Origin: Synechococcus sp. CBW1002
GTDB lineage: Bacteria > Cyanobacteriota > Cyanobacteriia > PCC-6307 > Cyanobiaceae
Assembly: GCF_015840915.1 (NCBI RefSeq)
Contig: NZ_CP060398.1
Span: forward strand, 2,108,001-2,172,000
Direction: 5' to 3'
DNA length: 64,000 nt
In this document: positions 38,188-47,981 of the stretch, one piece after another
Layout: each line of letters opens with the position of its first letter
Position numbering within the stretch: the first letter of the stretch is position 1
Notes under the pieces: model-generated
What the model was told of the DNA's origin: nothing
What the model saw: only the letters and a program-made list of their open reading frames with translations
The model's database searches: none
Translations under genes and position numbers: made by a program

Positions 38188-38212
38188 GGCGCCAGCCCCA
38201 TCCGGTCTCGGC

Positions 38213-39079
38213 TCATCCGAGGCCCAGGGCCTGAAGCACCGGGTCGATGGAGAGCTCCTGCAGCTGAGCGGCCTCGCCCAGGCCCGTCACCCCCTGGCGC
38301 TGGGGCAGGCTGGCCGGATCGCGGCCCAGGGCCACCAGCGGCACACCGCACAGCAGGGCCAGCTCGATCGTGACGGGATCGCTGGCCAGCACCACGTCGG
38401 CGGCGGCCACCTGGGCAGCCCGCCGCCGCAGGGAGCCGGAACTCGGGCTGGGCGCAGTGGGCTCCAGGGTGAGGCTGCGCAGATCGCTGAGGCGGGTCTG
38501 GATGCGCTCCGGCAGGGCCTGCCAGTGGGGAGCCGGCCAGTCGCCGGCGCCGCCGGTTGGTGCCAGCAGGAGCATCGGCCCGGAGCCTTGTGGCAGGGCA
38601 GCGCTGGCCTTGTCCAGATCCGCCCTGGCGATCGGCAGGCGGTAGGCCGCGGCATCCAACCGCACCCCAACGGGGCGCAGGTAGGCCTCCAGGCGCTGAT
38701 CGATCCAGCCCTGGCTGGAGGGAACAATCCGTTCGGTGGCCGAGAACCCCGCCGCCGCCACCCGGGTGGGGATGTGGCTCATCGACAGCAGCAGATCAAT
38801 GGCACGGCCACCGGGTCCGCTGGCCACGAGGTTGATACAGAGCTGAAAATCAGGATCCCTCACCAGGCCCAGCAGGTTGGTCCAGTCGGCCAGGGTGGCC
38901 TTGCCATAGGCGATCGGCAGGATTTTCTCCACGGCCGGCAACAGACTCCAGACGGTCCCGGCTTCAGGGCTGCAGGCCACCTGCACCTGGAACCCGAGCT
39001 GATCCGCCGCTGCCGCCACCGCCGGCAGAACCTGCAACTGGCTGACGCTGTCGCCTGGAATCAGAAAAAGGGCGCGCAT
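38213..39079 (-). CDS. Glycosyltransferase family 9-like protein
   Basis: Protein of 288 residues starting [20 protein letters not shown], with GT-B style halves and the later [29 protein letters not shown], which resembles the GT9 (heptosyltransferase/ADP-heptose:LPS) donor site. The catalytic Asp region is weak, so activity is uncertain. ATG at 39079 fixes the start; the long open frame upstream runs antisense to ispD and is rejected. Divergent from ispD, 75 bases apart. Confidence 0.7.
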   Translation of the reverse strand: MRALFLIPGDSVSQLQVLPAVAAAADQLGFQVQVACSPEAGTVWSLLPAVEKILPIAYGKATLADWTNLLGLVRDPDFQLCINLVASGPGGRAIDLLLSMSHIPTRVAAAGFSATERIVPSSQGWIDQRLEAYLRPVGVRLDAAAYRLPIARADLDKASAALPQGSGPMLLLAPTGGAGDWPAPHWQALPERIQTRLSDLRSLTLEPTAPSPSSGSLRRRAAQVAAADVVLASDPVTIELALLCGVPLVALGRDPASLPQRQGVTGLGEAAQLQELSIDPVLQALGLG

Positions 39080-39154
39080 CAGGCGTTGGGCGGGGCATCG
39101 CGGCCTGATTGTATGGAGCAGTTCCTGATCTGCCCGTCGTTCCGGGAGCTGCTT

Positions 39155-39841
39155 GTGCATCTGCTGATCGCCGCCGCCGGCAGCGGCCGCCGTATGGGGG
39201 CCGAGGGCAACAAGCTCCTGCTGGCGGTGGCCGGTCGTCCCGTGCTGGCCTGGACTCTGGATGCGGCCCTGGCCTGTCCGGTGATCCGCTGGATCGGGGT
39301 GGTGGGTCAGCCCGTGGATGAGGAGGCCGTGGCGGCGATTGTGGCGGCAGCCGGGCCCAGGCTGCCGGTGCAGTGGATCGTGGGCGGCGACACCCGGCAG
39401 GAATCGGTGAGCCGCGGCCTGGCGGCCCTGCCCACCGAGGCCGAGGGGGTCCTGATCCACGATGGAGCCCGCTGCCTGGTGGAGCCGGAGCTGCTGAGCC
39501 GCTGCGCCGAGGCCGTGGCCGCCGGCGCAGCCGTGATCGCCGCCACCCCCGTGACCGACACGATCAAGCAGGTGGACGATGCGGGCACGATCCAAGCCAC
39601 CCCCGATCGCAGCGACCTCTGGGCAGCCCAGACGCCCCAGGGCTTCCCGGTGGACGATCTGCGCCAGGCCCATGCGATCGCCGCCACCGAGGGCTGGAGC
39701 GTCACCGACGACGCGGCCCTGTTCGAAAAGCTCGGAAAACCCGTCAAGGTGCTGCAGGCGCCGCCGTCCAACATCAAGCTCACCACGCCCTTTGATCTCA
39801 CGATTGCCGAGGCGGTGCTGGCCCAGCGGGCGGCCGGATGA
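39155..39841 (+). CDS. ispD: 2-C-methyl-D-erythritol 4-phosphate cytidylyltransferase
   Basis: Third step of the MEP isoprenoid pathway: MEP + CTP to CDP-ME. The 228-residue protein has [76 protein letters not shown] and [20 protein letters not shown] 39155 ([11 protein letters not shown]) matches the family start; an in-frame ATG at 39113 would add 14 residues. The pathway's later enzyme IspF is also in this window, fused to TrmD. Confidence 0.92.
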   Translation: MHLLIAAAGSGRRMGAEGNKLLLAVAGRPVLAWTLDAALACPVIRWIGVVGQPVDEEAVAAIVAAAGPRLPVQWIVGGDTRQESVSRGLAALPTEAEGVLIHDGARCLVEPELLSRCAEAVAAGAAVIAATPVTDTIKQVDDAGTIQATPDRSDLWAAQTPQGFPVDDLRQAHAIAATEGWSVTDDAALFEKLGKPVKVLQAPPSNIKLTTPFDLTIAEAVLAQRAAG

Positions 39842-39878
39842 GTGCTGACAACTGCGCCGCTGAACACCGCACCACGGC

Positions 39879-40880
39879 TCAGATCCCACCCACCTCCAGG
39901 GTGCCGAGCCGGCCATCCAGCCGGGCCGGTGCCCCGATCGGCAGGGCGGCGTTGCCGGGGGCATGGCCCACCGGCAGGCCAGCCACCACGGGGATTTCCA
40001 GATCCTGGGTGCGTTCGCGCAGCACCTGCTCCAGGCTGAAGCGCCCGGCGGCTCCGCGGGCCGCGATCAGGCTGTTGTCTTCGGACGCGCCGTCGTGTTG
40101 ATATGAGCCGTTGGCTTCGACCTCGTCGTCTTGTGGTGGCTCTTCGATGGGCTCATCACAGCCCAGGAAGCTGCCGAAGCCGATGCCGGCCAGGCCCTGC
40201 AGAGCACCGCAGAGGCGCCAGTGGGTCAGCATCCGCTCGATCCGGTAGGGCGCCTCGCCCACATCCTCAAGAATCAGGATCGCCCCCCGCAGCTCCGGCA
40301 GGTGGGTTGTGCCCAGCAGATGGGTGGCAACAGTCAGATTGGCCACCAACAGCGGCCCCTCGGCCACACCGGCTTGCCAGCCCACGCCAGACAGCGCCGG
40401 CAGGGGTTCGCCGAACAGCAGGGCCCGCAACCGTTCCTGGCTCCAGCGGGGTTCCGTCGCCAGGGTGGTGAGCAGCGGTCCATGGATGCCGCCACGGTGG
40501 CCCCGCGCCTGCTGGGCCCACAGCAGGGAGGTGACATCGGAGAAGCCCAGCAGCCAGCCGTCCGGAAGTGACAGCGGCCGTTCCAGCAGTCGGGCGGAGC
40601 CCCAGCCCCCCCTGACGCAGGCCAACAGGGCGGCGGCGGCGTCCAGGTCCGCGGCCCGCTCCGCATCGCGGCCGGCCAGGTAGCCCCAGCGGCGCCCCAG
40701 CAGACGCTCCGGCTGGGAGGGCTCCAGCTGCAGCCCCCACCGCTGCAGCAACGCTGCACCTGCCGCGAGCCGGTCTGGGGCATCAGGGCCGATCAGAGCG
40801 GAGCTGGCCGCCACCAGCTGCACCCGATCCCCCCGGCGCAGCGGACGGGGCCAGTCCTGCGGCCAGCGCAGCTGGCTCAT
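39879..40880 (-). CDS. ldcA: LD-carboxypeptidase (S66 family)
   Basis: Murein tetrapeptide LD-carboxypeptidase, 333 residues. S66 motifs: LQRWGLQLEPSQPERLLG; nucleophile Ser in CVRGGWGSARLL; Glu in ILILEDVGEAPYRIERML; His in GLPVGHAPGNAALPIG. An acidic insert (EEPPQDDEVEANGSYQHDG) separates the Glu and His segments. Cytosolic peptidoglycan recycling role expected. Its ATG overlaps the UbiA gene's stop on the same strand by 4 bases. Confidence 0.87.
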   Translation of the reverse strand: MSQLRWPQDWPRPLRRGDRVQLVAASSALIGPDAPDRLAAGAALLQRWGLQLEPSQPERLLGRRWGYLAGRDAERAADLDAAAALLACVRGGWGSARLLERPLSLPDGWLLGFSDVTSLLWAQQARGHRGGIHGPLLTTLATEPRWSQERLRALLFGEPLPALSGVGWQAGVAEGPLLVANLTVATHLLGTTHLPELRGAILILEDVGEAPYRIERMLTHWRLCGALQGLAGIGFGSFLGCDEPIEEPPQDDEVEANGSYQHDGASEDNSLIAARGAAGRFSLEQVLRERTQDLEIPVVAGLPVGHAPGNAALPIGAPARLDGRLGTLEVGGI

Positions 40881-41788
40881 GCCGGTCCCCGGCTCAGCAC
40901 GAGGGCCAGCAGCAGCAGGCCGCCCAGCTGGACCTGCCGCAGAAAATGGCGGCCATAGCGGGAGCGGGGCAGGGAGGGGCTGCGCAGGGCCCAGGCCTCA
41001 CGCTGCATCCCCGCAGCGGCCGCCAGCCAGAGCGGCCAGAACGCCAGGCTGATCGACTGCAACACCGCCGCGATCGCCAGGGTCAGGGCGGTGACCCCAT
41101 AGCAGCCGGCCACCACCGCAGGCGCCCGGGCCCCGAGGCTCAGGGCACTGCTGCGGACCCCCAGCACAGCGTCGTCATCGCGATCGGCCATGGCATAAAC
41201 CGTGTCGAAGCCGAAGGTCCAGCTCACGGCCGCCAGCCACACCAGCAGCAGTGGCGCTCCGCCGGCCAGGCTGCCCGTAGCGGCCGCCCAGGGGATCAGG
41301 GTGGCGAAGCCCCAGCACAGGGCCAGCACCAACTGCGGAAAGGCGAACCAGCGCTTGGCGGAGGGGTAGAGCAGCACCGGCGGCAGGGTGGCCACCGCCA
41401 GCAGCAGGCAGAGCGAGCGACCATCTGAAGGCAGGGCCAGCACCACCAGCAAGGCCAGCAGCAGGCAGATCAGCAGCAGGAGCACCGCCTCCGGCACCCC
41501 GGCACGGCCATCGGCCAGGGGGCGATGGCGGGTGCGTTCCACCAGCGGATCGATGCGCCGGTCCCAGAGATCGTTGGCGACGCAACCGGCACCACTCACC
41601 GCCAGACCACCCAACACGATCAACCCAACCAACCCGGGCTCCGGGGGGGCCTGGGGGGTGAGCCAGAGAGCCCAGCCGGCGGGGATCAGCAGGATCAGCC
41701 GACCGCTCGGCTTGTGCCACCGCAGCAGCTCGATCCAGGCCCGCAGTCGGTCGGCGATGCCGTGGAAAGCCAGGCGACTGGGAGCCAT
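40877..41788 (-). CDS. ubiA: UbiA-family 4-hydroxybenzoate polyprenyltransferase
   Basis: Membrane prenyltransferase of 303 residues, nine helices. Motifs: ELLRWHKPSGRLILLIPAGW, NDLWDRRIDPLVERTRHRPLADGR (first Asp-rich), YPSAKRWFAFPQLVLALCWG and FGFDTVYAMADRDDDAVLGVRSSA (second Asp-rich). In cyanobacteria this homologue is proposed to act in plastoquinone synthesis; the gene symbol rests on that. Coupled to ldcA by an ATGA overlap. Confidence 0.88.
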   Translation of the reverse strand: MAPSRLAFHGIADRLRAWIELLRWHKPSGRLILLIPAGWALWLTPQAPPEPGLVGLIVLGGLAVSGAGCVANDLWDRRIDPLVERTRHRPLADGRAGVPEAVLLLLICLLLALLVVLALPSDGRSLCLLLAVATLPPVLLYPSAKRWFAFPQLVLALCWGFATLIPWAAATGSLAGGAPLLLVWLAAVSWTFGFDTVYAMADRDDDAVLGVRSSALSLGARAPAVVAGCYGVTALTLAIAAVLQSISLAFWPLWLAAAAGMQREAWALRSPSLPRSRYGRHFLRQVQLGGLLLLALVLSRGPA

Positions 41789-41868
41789 GCAGCGGTTGTG
41801 CTCGCCAGCACCCTAGGTCTGGTGCGGGGTGGCAAAGTGACGCCGCCCCTGTCCCGGCGGCCTTGCCG

Positions 41869-43521
41869 ATGGCCAAGATCCCTCCTGTCGCCTCGGCCGG
41901 CCTGCGTCGGGTGGCTGCGATCGACATCGGCACTAACTCGATCCACCTGTTGATCGCCGAGGTGGATCCGGAGCTGCAGAGCTTCAGCGTGGTGCTGGCT
42001 GAGAAATCGACCACGCGACTGGGGGAACGGGATCCCGAAACCGGAGATCTCAGTGCGGCGGCGATCGAGCGGGGCTTCCGAACCCTCCGCCACTGCCGCG
42101 ATCTGGCCGCCAGCCATGGGGCCGAACAGATCGTCACGGCAGCCACCAGTGCCGTGCGCGAAGCCCCCAACGGCAAGGACTTCCTGCAGGCCGTCCAGGA
42201 GCAGCTGGGGCTGGAGGTGGATCTGGTCAGCGGCCCCGAAGAAGCGCGGCTGATCTACCTCGGCGTGCTCTCGGGGATGAGCTTCGGCGAGCAGCCCCAC
42301 ATGATCATCGACATCGGTGGCGGCTCCACCGAGTTGATCCTGGCTGACAGCCGTGATTCCCGTGCCCTGACCAGCACCCGCATCGGCGCCGTGCGGCTGC
42401 AGCGCGACTTCATCCGTGAGGAGCCGCTGCCGGACGAGCGGCGGAAGTTTCTGCAGGCCTATATCCAGGGGTCCCTGGAACCCGCCGTGGCCCAGGTGAA
42501 GGCGGCGTTGCCGGCCGGCAGCAGGCCTGTGCTGGTGGGCACCAGCGGCACCGCCATGGCCCTGGCGGCCCTGGCGGCCGCCGAGGAGGCCAAGCCGCCG
42601 CTGAAGTTCCAGGGCTACCGGCTCGATCGCCAGAAGGTCGATCAGATCGTGGCCAAGCTGCTCGCCATGACGCCGGATCAGCGGCGCGCGCTGTCGGTGA
42701 TCAACGAGCGGCGGGCCGAAATCATCGTGCCCGGCGTGCTGATCATGCAGACCGCCATGACCATGCTCCAGGCCGACGCCCTGGTGGTGTGCGACCGCGC
42801 CCTGCGGGAGGGCCTGATCGTGGACTGGATGCTGCGCCAAGGTCTGCTGGGCGACCGGTTCTCGTTCCAGAGCTCGATCCGCCAGCGCACGGTCCGTCAT
42901 CTCGCCCAGTCGTACGGCGTCGACCGGGCCCAGGCCGATCGGGTGGCCGAACTGGCCGTGAGCCTCTACGACCAGACCCGTGGCCTGCTGCACCACGACC
43001 ACGAATACGGCGGCTATGGCCGCCAGCTGCTCTGGGCGGCGGCGCAGCTGCACACCTGCGGCAAACACATCAACATCGCTGCGTACCACAAACACACCTG
43101 GTATCTGATCCGCCACGGCGAGCTGCTGGGGTATTCCCAGGCCGAACATCTGATGGTGGCGGCGATCGCCCGGTATCACCGCCGCGGGCTGCCCAAGAAG
43201 CGGCATGAGTCGTGGCAGCTGATCGAGGGGCGCGACCAGCGCCGCACGGTGGCGTCGATGGCCCTGTTGCTGCGGCTGGCGGCCGCCCTGGATCGGCGGC
43301 CCGTTCCCGTGATCGCCGGGCTCGAGGTGGTGCCCCTGCGGGATGACGATGGGGTGAACGGGCTGCTGATCAGCCTCAGATCCTTGCCGCCAGCGCCCGG
43401 TGAGCCACCGATCGATCTTGGTCTCGAGCGCTGGAGCCTGCGCTCCTGCGCCGAGGTGGTGCTGGAAGCCAGCGGCTTCCGGCTCCGGGTGGCCGGGCCC
43501 GATGGCGAGATGGTGCCCTGA
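41869..43521 (+). CDS. ppx: Ppx/GppA exopolyphosphatase family
   Basis: Hydrolyses polyphosphate and/or pppGpp; 550 residues. Actin-like ATPase domains with AAIDIGTNSIHLLIAEV (phosphate 1) and IDIGGGSTELIL (phosphate 2), then an HD-type C-terminal domain (LHTCGKHINIAAYHKHTWYL, MVAAIARYHRR). ATG at 41869 chosen over an in-frame TTG two codons upstream. Divergent from ubiA; eight bases before the 2Fe-2S gene, so likely co-transcribed. Confidence 0.92.
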   Translation: MAKIPPVASAGLRRVAAIDIGTNSIHLLIAEVDPELQSFSVVLAEKSTTRLGERDPETGDLSAAAIERGFRTLRHCRDLAASHGAEQIVTAATSAVREAPNGKDFLQAVQEQLGLEVDLVSGPEEARLIYLGVLSGMSFGEQPHMIIDIGGGSTELILADSRDSRALTSTRIGAVRLQRDFIREEPLPDERRKFLQAYIQGSLEPAVAQVKAALPAGSRPVLVGTSGTAMALAALAAAEEAKPPLKFQGYRLDRQKVDQIVAKLLAMTPDQRRALSVINERRAEIIVPGVLIMQTAMTMLQADALVVCDRALREGLIVDWMLRQGLLGDRFSFQSSIRQRTVRHLAQSYGVDRAQADRVAELAVSLYDQTRGLLHHDHEYGGYGRQLLWAAAQLHTCGKHINIAAYHKHTWYLIRHGELLGYSQAEHLMVAAIARYHRRGLPKKRHESWQLIEGRDQRRTVASMALLLRLAAALDRRPVPVIAGLEVVPLRDDDGVNGLLISLRSLPPAPGEPPIDLGLERWSLRSCAEVVLEASGFRLRVAGPDGEMVP

Positions 43522-43529
43522 GGGCAGCG

Positions 43530-43787
43530 ATGGCGGACCCCGCGACACGCCGAACGATCACGATCCGCTGGCCCGATGGTCGCGTCAGTCAGGCGGCCGT
43601 GGGTTGCGACTGGCTGCTGGCGGCTGCTGAGGCGGGCCAGTCGATTCCCACCGGCTGCCTCGGCGGCAGTTGCGGCGCCTGCGAGATCGAGGTGAACGGC
43701 CAGGTGGTGCGTGCCTGCATCGCCACGGTGCCGGCCAGTGCCGGCGGCAGCCTGGAGGTGGAGCTGGCCGCTGATCCCTACTGGTGA
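43530..43787 (+). CDS. Small 2Fe-2S ferredoxin-like protein
   Basis: Protein of 85 residues with a [2Fe-2S] motif at Cys43-x4-Cys48-x2-Cys51-x11-Cys63 (CLGGSCGACEIEVNGQVVRAC). The final spacing of 11 matches the N-terminal cluster of SdhB-type proteins, not plant-type ferredoxins (about 29). The beginning (RTITIRWPDGRVSQAAVG) looks like a beta-grasp fold. A short acidic tail ends PYW. Presumed soluble electron carrier; partner unknown. Eight bases after ppx. Confidence 0.8.
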   Translation: MADPATRRTITIRWPDGRVSQAAVGCDWLLAAAEAGQSIPTGCLGGSCGACEIEVNGQVVRACIATVPASAGGSLEVELAADPYW

Positions 43788-43809
43788 GCTCCCGGTTGGA
43801 GCACCTGGA

Positions 43810-45105
43810 TCAAACCTGGTGAGCCTGGATCAGGCCTCCCCCCAGCACCACCTCCCCGGCGTAGAACACGGCCGCCTGGCCGGGGGTGATCGAGAACTGC
43901 TCCTCGGCGAACTCCAGCTGGCAGCGATGGGGCCGGCCATGGGCCCCGTCGTCTGGCTGGGCGGCCAGGGGGGTGAGCCGGGCTGCCACGGGGGCGCTGC
44001 GGTAGCGCAGTTGCACGTCCACCTCCAGCGCCGCCGCCGGCGGAGCCATGGAGATCCAGTTGATCGCCCCCACGATGCAACGGTCCCGCGCCGCCTCCCG
44101 CCGCGGAGCCACCACCACCCGGTTCATGGCGCCATCGAGCCGCACCACATGCAGCGGCTCACTCCAGGCCACCCCCAGACCCTTGCGCTGACCGATGGTG
44201 AAATGCTCGATGCCGTCGTGGCTGCCCACCACGGTGCCGTCGGCCAGCACGATCTCGCCCGGGCGGGGCGGCAGGTAGGCGTCCAGAAACGCCCGCATCG
44301 AGCCATGGTGGTCGGCGAGGCAGAGGTCCTGACTTTCGGGCTTGCTGGCGGTGCGCAGGCCGTAGCGCGCCGCTTCCAGCCGGGTGTCCGGCTTGGTCAG
44401 CTCCCCCAGGGGGAACACCAGCCGCCCCAGCACCTCCTGGGGCAAGTCGTAGAGGAAATAGCTCTGATCCTTGTGGCGATCCAGGCCGCGCAGCAGTTGA
44501 TGGCGCCCGGCCACGGTCGCGCCCTCTGCAGCGGCGCTGGTGGGAACCGGCAGTGGATCGCCGGCATCGGCATGGCGCACCCGGGCGTAATGACCGGTGG
44601 CGATGCGCTCGATGCGGCGGTGCTGCTGCGCCCACTCCAGCATCGGGCCGAATTTCACCTCCCGGTTGCAACGCGAGCAGGGCAGCGGCGTGATCCCGGA
44701 GGCATAGCCCTGCACCAGCACATCGACGATCTGTTCGCGGAAGCGCTCCCGGGCATCCACCACGTGGTGGGGAATGCCGAGCTGCTCGCAGATGCCGGCC
44801 GCATCGACCAGGCCCTCGGCGCAGCAGGCCCCCTTGCCGCTCATCAACCAGAGGGTGAGCCCTTCCACCTGCCAGCCGGCCTCGACCAGCAGGGCCGCCG
44901 TGAGGGAGCTGTCGACACCACCGGAGAGGCCCACGGCCACCCGATGCTCTCCCGGCCAGCGGCGCAGGCGCTCAAGCGCCTCAGCTCCGGCAGGGGTGAC
45001 CGGGGCGGCCACGGCGCGGAGGGCGGTATCGGCTGACGCAGTCACGCCTTCAGCAGACAGCGGCGCAGGCAACGGCGAAGACAGTGGAGCGGGATGGACG
45101 GTCAA
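43810..45105 (-). CDS. mnmA: tRNA-specific 2-thiouridylase MnmA
   Basis: Adds the 2-thio group to wobble U34 of Lys/Glu/Gln tRNAs. PP-loop [17 protein letters not shown] at about residues 57-73; catalytic Cys in [13 protein letters not shown]; second catalytic Cys in [13 protein letters not shown]-terminal barrel. Length 431, with an N-terminal extension of about 50 residues relative to the core; an internal start may be used. Divergent from the NAD(P)HX repair gene. Confidence 0.92.
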   Translation of the reverse strand: MTVHPAPLSSPLPAPLSAEGVTASADTALRAVAAPVTPAGAEALERLRRWPGEHRVAVGLSGGVDSSLTAALLVEAGWQVEGLTLWLMSGKGACCAEGLVDAAGICEQLGIPHHVVDARERFREQIVDVLVQGYASGITPLPCSRCNREVKFGPMLEWAQQHRRIERIATGHYARVRHADAGDPLPVPTSAAAEGATVAGRHQLLRGLDRHKDQSYFLYDLPQEVLGRLVFPLGELTKPDTRLEAARYGLRTASKPESQDLCLADHHGSMRAFLDAYLPPRPGEIVLADGTVVGSHDGIEHFTIGQRKGLGVAWSEPLHVVRLDGAMNRVVVAPRREAARDRCIVGAINWISMAPPAAALEVDVQLRYRSAPVAARLTPLAAQPDDGAHGRPHRCQLEFAEEQFSITPGQAAVFYAGEVVLGGGLIQAHQV

Positions 45106-45177
45106 GACCTGGAGGCAGTACGCGGCTGTCGGCGGGCCGCAGGCTTTCCATCATGAAACCGTGCCGCCATCACCGCC

Positions 45178-46860
45178 TTGTCGCCCCTCCCCCCTGCGCC
45201 CTGCTGGCCCCGGCGCGATGCGGATCACCTGCTGGTCAGCGGTGCCCAGATGGCTGCGCTGGAGCAGCAACTGTTCGCCTCCGGCCTGCCGGTCGAGGCC
45301 CTGATGGAGAAGGCTGCCCTGGCGGTGGCTGAGCGAGTGCGCACCGGTTCTGCCTGGCGCGGGCGGGCCCGCAGGGCCGGCGTGCTGGTGCTGGTGGGGC
45401 CGGGCCACAACGGAGGCGATGGCCTGGTGGTGGCAAGGGAACTGCATCTGGCCGGCTGGCCGGTGCGGATCTGGTGCCCCTGGCCGCGGCTCAAACCGCT
45501 CACCGAAGCCCATCGCCGCCACGCCGCCTGGCTGGGCATAGCCGCCCTGGAAGGAGAGCCCGACCCGGCCGATGGGGCCCTCTGGATCGATGCGTTGTTC
45601 GGGGTGGGCCAGACCCGCCGGCTGGATCCAGCCCTGGAGCAGCTGCTGGCGCATCGCCAGCAGCAACAACCGGCGCAGTTGCTGGCGATCGATGTGCCCA
45701 GCGGACTCTGCAGCGACTCCGGACGCTGCCTGGGGGACGGGGCTGCCGTGGCCCACACCACCTTTTGCATCGGCCTGCGTAAGCAGGGCCTGGTGCAGGA
45801 TGCGGCCCTGCCCTATGTGGGGCGGTTGCGGCGGATCGACCTGGGTCTGGCTGCGACTCTGCTTGGCTCCCTGCCGCCGAGCCAACTCCTCGGTATCGGT
45901 GGCGCCATGGCTGCTTCCGATCTGGGTGCCCTCCCCTGGCCCCAGATCGATCCCACCGCCGCCAAGTACGGCCGTGGTCGCCTGCTGGTGGTGGCTGGAA
46001 GCCAGACCTTCCGCGGTGCTGCAATCCTGGCCTTGAGTGGCGCCAGTGCCAGCGGTGTCGGCAGCCTGCGGGCGGCGCTGCCCGAGGCGGTGGCGGAGCG
46101 GCTCTGGCTGGTGCAGCCCCACACCGTGTTGCAGGCCAGCCTGGGCAGCACTGCCCAAGGTGGACTGGCGCTGGGGGGGCTGGGCGCCGGGGCGCTGGAT
46201 CGTCTCGATGCGGTGCTGCTGGGACCGGGGCTGGGAGCGGCCGCGGCAACCGCAGAAGCCAGGCTGTGGCAGGCGGAACAGAGTTTCTGGGATCAGCTGC
46301 AGGCCTTCCCCGGGCTGCTGGTGCTTGATGCCGACGGCCTCAACCGGCTCGCCGCATCCAGCGGTGAGCCGGGCGAGGCGCCTGGGATTCTCTGGTTACG
46401 AGGACGCAGCGGACCCACCTGGATCACGCCCCATCGCGGTGAATTCAACCGGCTGTTTCCCGATCTGGGCGACCTGCAGCCACTGGAAGCCGCCCGGCAG
46501 GCGGCGGCTCTGGCGTGCTGTTCCGTGCTGCTCAAGGGTGCCCGCAGCGTGGTGGCTGCGGCTGATGGCCGCTGCTGGCAGCTGCTGAAAGCCTGGCCTG
46601 GCGCAGCCAGGGCTGGGCTGGGCGATGTGCTGGCCGGCTTCGCCGCTGGGGTGGGGGGCAGAGCGCTGGCGGCCGGAGCAGACCTGGAAGCGCTGCCGGT
46701 CCTGCTGGCCGGCGCGGCCCTGGCCCATGCCGAGGCCGGTGGCCTGGTGGTGCGTCAGCAGGGGGAGGGGGCCGCCACACCGGAAGCGGTGGCGGCAGCG
46801 TTACCGACAGTGAGGAAAGTCAAGAAATCCGCACACTTGCGAGCCGCACAACAGCATTAA
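45178..46860 (+). CDS. nnr: Bifunctional NAD(P)HX epimerase/dehydratase
   Basis: Repairs hydrated NAD(P)H. The N-terminal YjeF epimerase domain has LLVSGAQMAALEQQLFASGL, GPGHNGGDGLVVARELHLAGW and IDALFGVGQTR; the C-terminal ADP-dependent dehydratase has KYGRGRLLVVAGSQTFRGAA, DGLNRL, TPHRGEFNRLFPDL and ARAGLGDVLAGFAAGV (usual form GxGDVLxG). 560 residues from a TTG start; ATG 45250 is an alternative. The last 15 residues (RKVKKSAHLRAAQQH) look unlike the family. Confidence 0.85.
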   Translation: MSPLPPAPCWPRRDADHLLVSGAQMAALEQQLFASGLPVEALMEKAALAVAERVRTGSAWRGRARRAGVLVLVGPGHNGGDGLVVARELHLAGWPVRIWCPWPRLKPLTEAHRRHAAWLGIAALEGEPDPADGALWIDALFGVGQTRRLDPALEQLLAHRQQQQPAQLLAIDVPSGLCSDSGRCLGDGAAVAHTTFCIGLRKQGLVQDAALPYVGRLRRIDLGLAATLLGSLPPSQLLGIGGAMAASDLGALPWPQIDPTAAKYGRGRLLVVAGSQTFRGAAILALSGASASGVGSLRAALPEAVAERLWLVQPHTVLQASLGSTAQGGLALGGLGAGALDRLDAVLLGPGLGAAAATAEARLWQAEQSFWDQLQAFPGLLVLDADGLNRLAASSGEPGEAPGILWLRGRSGPTWITPHRGEFNRLFPDLGDLQPLEAARQAAALACCSVLLKGARSVVAAADGRCWQLLKAWPGAARAGLGDVLAGFAAGVGGRALAAGADLEALPVLLAGAALAHAEAGGLVVRQQGEGAATPEAVAAALPTVRKVKKSAHLRAAQQH

Positions 46861-46917
46861 CCACGGCAAAATTGATTTGAGACTGGACTAACGATTCGAC
46901 TGTGTGGTTTTGCTGTC

Positions 46918-46934
46918 ACAACCTGAAGGGTTGT
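46918..46934 (+). promoter_or_regulatory. Hairpin in the sigma-factor leader
   Basis: ACAACC-TGAAG-GGTTGT forms a 6-bp stem 67-83 bases before the sigma-factor ATG, in an unusually AT-rich stretch (46861-47000) that probably contains the promoter. No T-run follows, so it may be a leader structure or operator rather than a terminator. Confidence 0.35.
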
Positions 46935-47000
46935 TGAAAGTACAGCCCCTTTTCATCCTTTTCGTGGATAGTCGACATTCCAGCCTCCGACCCTTCCCCA

Positions 47001-47933
47001 ATGGCGACCTCATCCCTGAAGACGGGGGACTCCAGTCGCCGGCGTGGCGGTGATTCGATCAGCTGGTATCTCGCCACGATCGGTCGCGAGCCTCTTCTCA
47101 CCGCAGCCGAGGAGATTGAACTGGGCAACCAGGTGCAGGCGATGATGCATCTGCTGGAGCGGGGCGAACGCGACTGTGAGCCAGAGCCCGACGCGGAAAC
47201 GGAGAAGCAGCGTCGGATTCTGCGTCTGGGGCGTCGTTCCAAGCAGCGCATGATGAAAGCGAATCTGAGGCTCGTGGTGAGCGTCGCCAAGAAATATCAA
47301 GGCAGGGGCCTGGAGTTGCTCGATCTGATTCAGGAAGGTTCCCTCGGGCTCGAGCGCGCTGTGGAGAAGTTCGATCCCACTCGGGGGTACAAGTTCTCCA
47401 CCTATGCCTTCTGGTGGATCCGTCAAAGCATGACCCGGGCAATCGCCTGCCAGTCGCGCACCATCCGTCTGCCGGTTCATCTCAGCGAAAGGCTCACCAC
47501 CGTGCGCCGTGTGAGCCTGGAGCTGGCCCATAAGTTAGGCGCCATGCCCAGTCGCAGCGAAATCGCTGAGGCGATCAATATGCCACTCGAGGAGCTCGAC
47601 TCCTTGCTGCGTCAGGCGCTCACTACCTCAAGCCTGGATGCGCCTGTCAGCGGTGACGAAGGTCGCAGTTTCCTCGGCGACTTGATCGCCGACATCAGCA
47701 GTGAGGAACCGCTGGATCGGGTCGAACGGGGGATGCACCAGGAACAGCTGGGGCGTTGGCTCAGTCAGCTCACCGAGCAGGAGCAGGAGGTGTTGCAGCT
47801 GCGCTTCGGCCTTGAAGGCGAAGAGCGCCACACCCTGGCCGAGATCGGGCGCCGGCTCGATGTCTCCCGCGAGCGGGTACGGCAGGTGGAGCTCAAGGCG
47901 CTGCGCAAACTGCGGAATCTCACCCGCCGATAG
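47001..47933 (+). CDS. RNA polymerase sigma factor, sigma-70 family (group 2)
   Basis: Alternative sigma of 310 residues. Region 1.2 (SISWYLATIGREPLLTAAEE), region 2 with MKANLRLVVSVAKKYQGRGLELLDLIQEGSLGLERAVEKFDPTRGYKFSTYAFWWIRQSMTRAI, region 3, and region 4 with RFGLEGEERHTLAEIGRRLDVSRERVRQVELKALRKLR. No region 1.1, so it is a non-primary factor, common in cyanobacteria. Convergent with pdhA. Confidence 0.92.
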   Translation: MATSSLKTGDSSRRRGGDSISWYLATIGREPLLTAAEEIELGNQVQAMMHLLERGERDCEPEPDAETEKQRRILRLGRRSKQRMMKANLRLVVSVAKKYQGRGLELLDLIQEGSLGLERAVEKFDPTRGYKFSTYAFWWIRQSMTRAIACQSRTIRLPVHLSERLTTVRRVSLELAHKLGAMPSRSEIAEAINMPLEELDSLLRQALTTSSLDAPVSGDEGRSFLGDLIADISSEEPLDRVERGMHQEQLGRWLSQLTEQEQEVLQLRFGLEGEERHTLAEIGRRLDVSRERVRQVELKALRKLRNLTRR

Positions 47934-47953
47934 CCCCCAGGTTATTGACCTGC

Positions 47954-47981
47954 GAGCACTCAGTGTCGGCAGTGCCTCTTT
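47954..47981. terminator. Candidate terminator between sigma gene and pdhA
   Basis: GAGCACT...AGTGCCTC forms a stem with one bulge and a 10-base loop, followed by TTTT on the plus strand. It lies between convergent genes, just after the sigma stop. Confidence 0.5.

Noticed and set aside
38093-39154. N-terminal extension of ispD to 582 codons
   Set aside because: Lies antisense to the GT9-like gene; IspD starts at [11 protein letters not shown].
41695-43548. 617-codon antisense frame opposite ppx
   Set aside because: Shadow of the well-supported ppx gene; no domain-like sequence.
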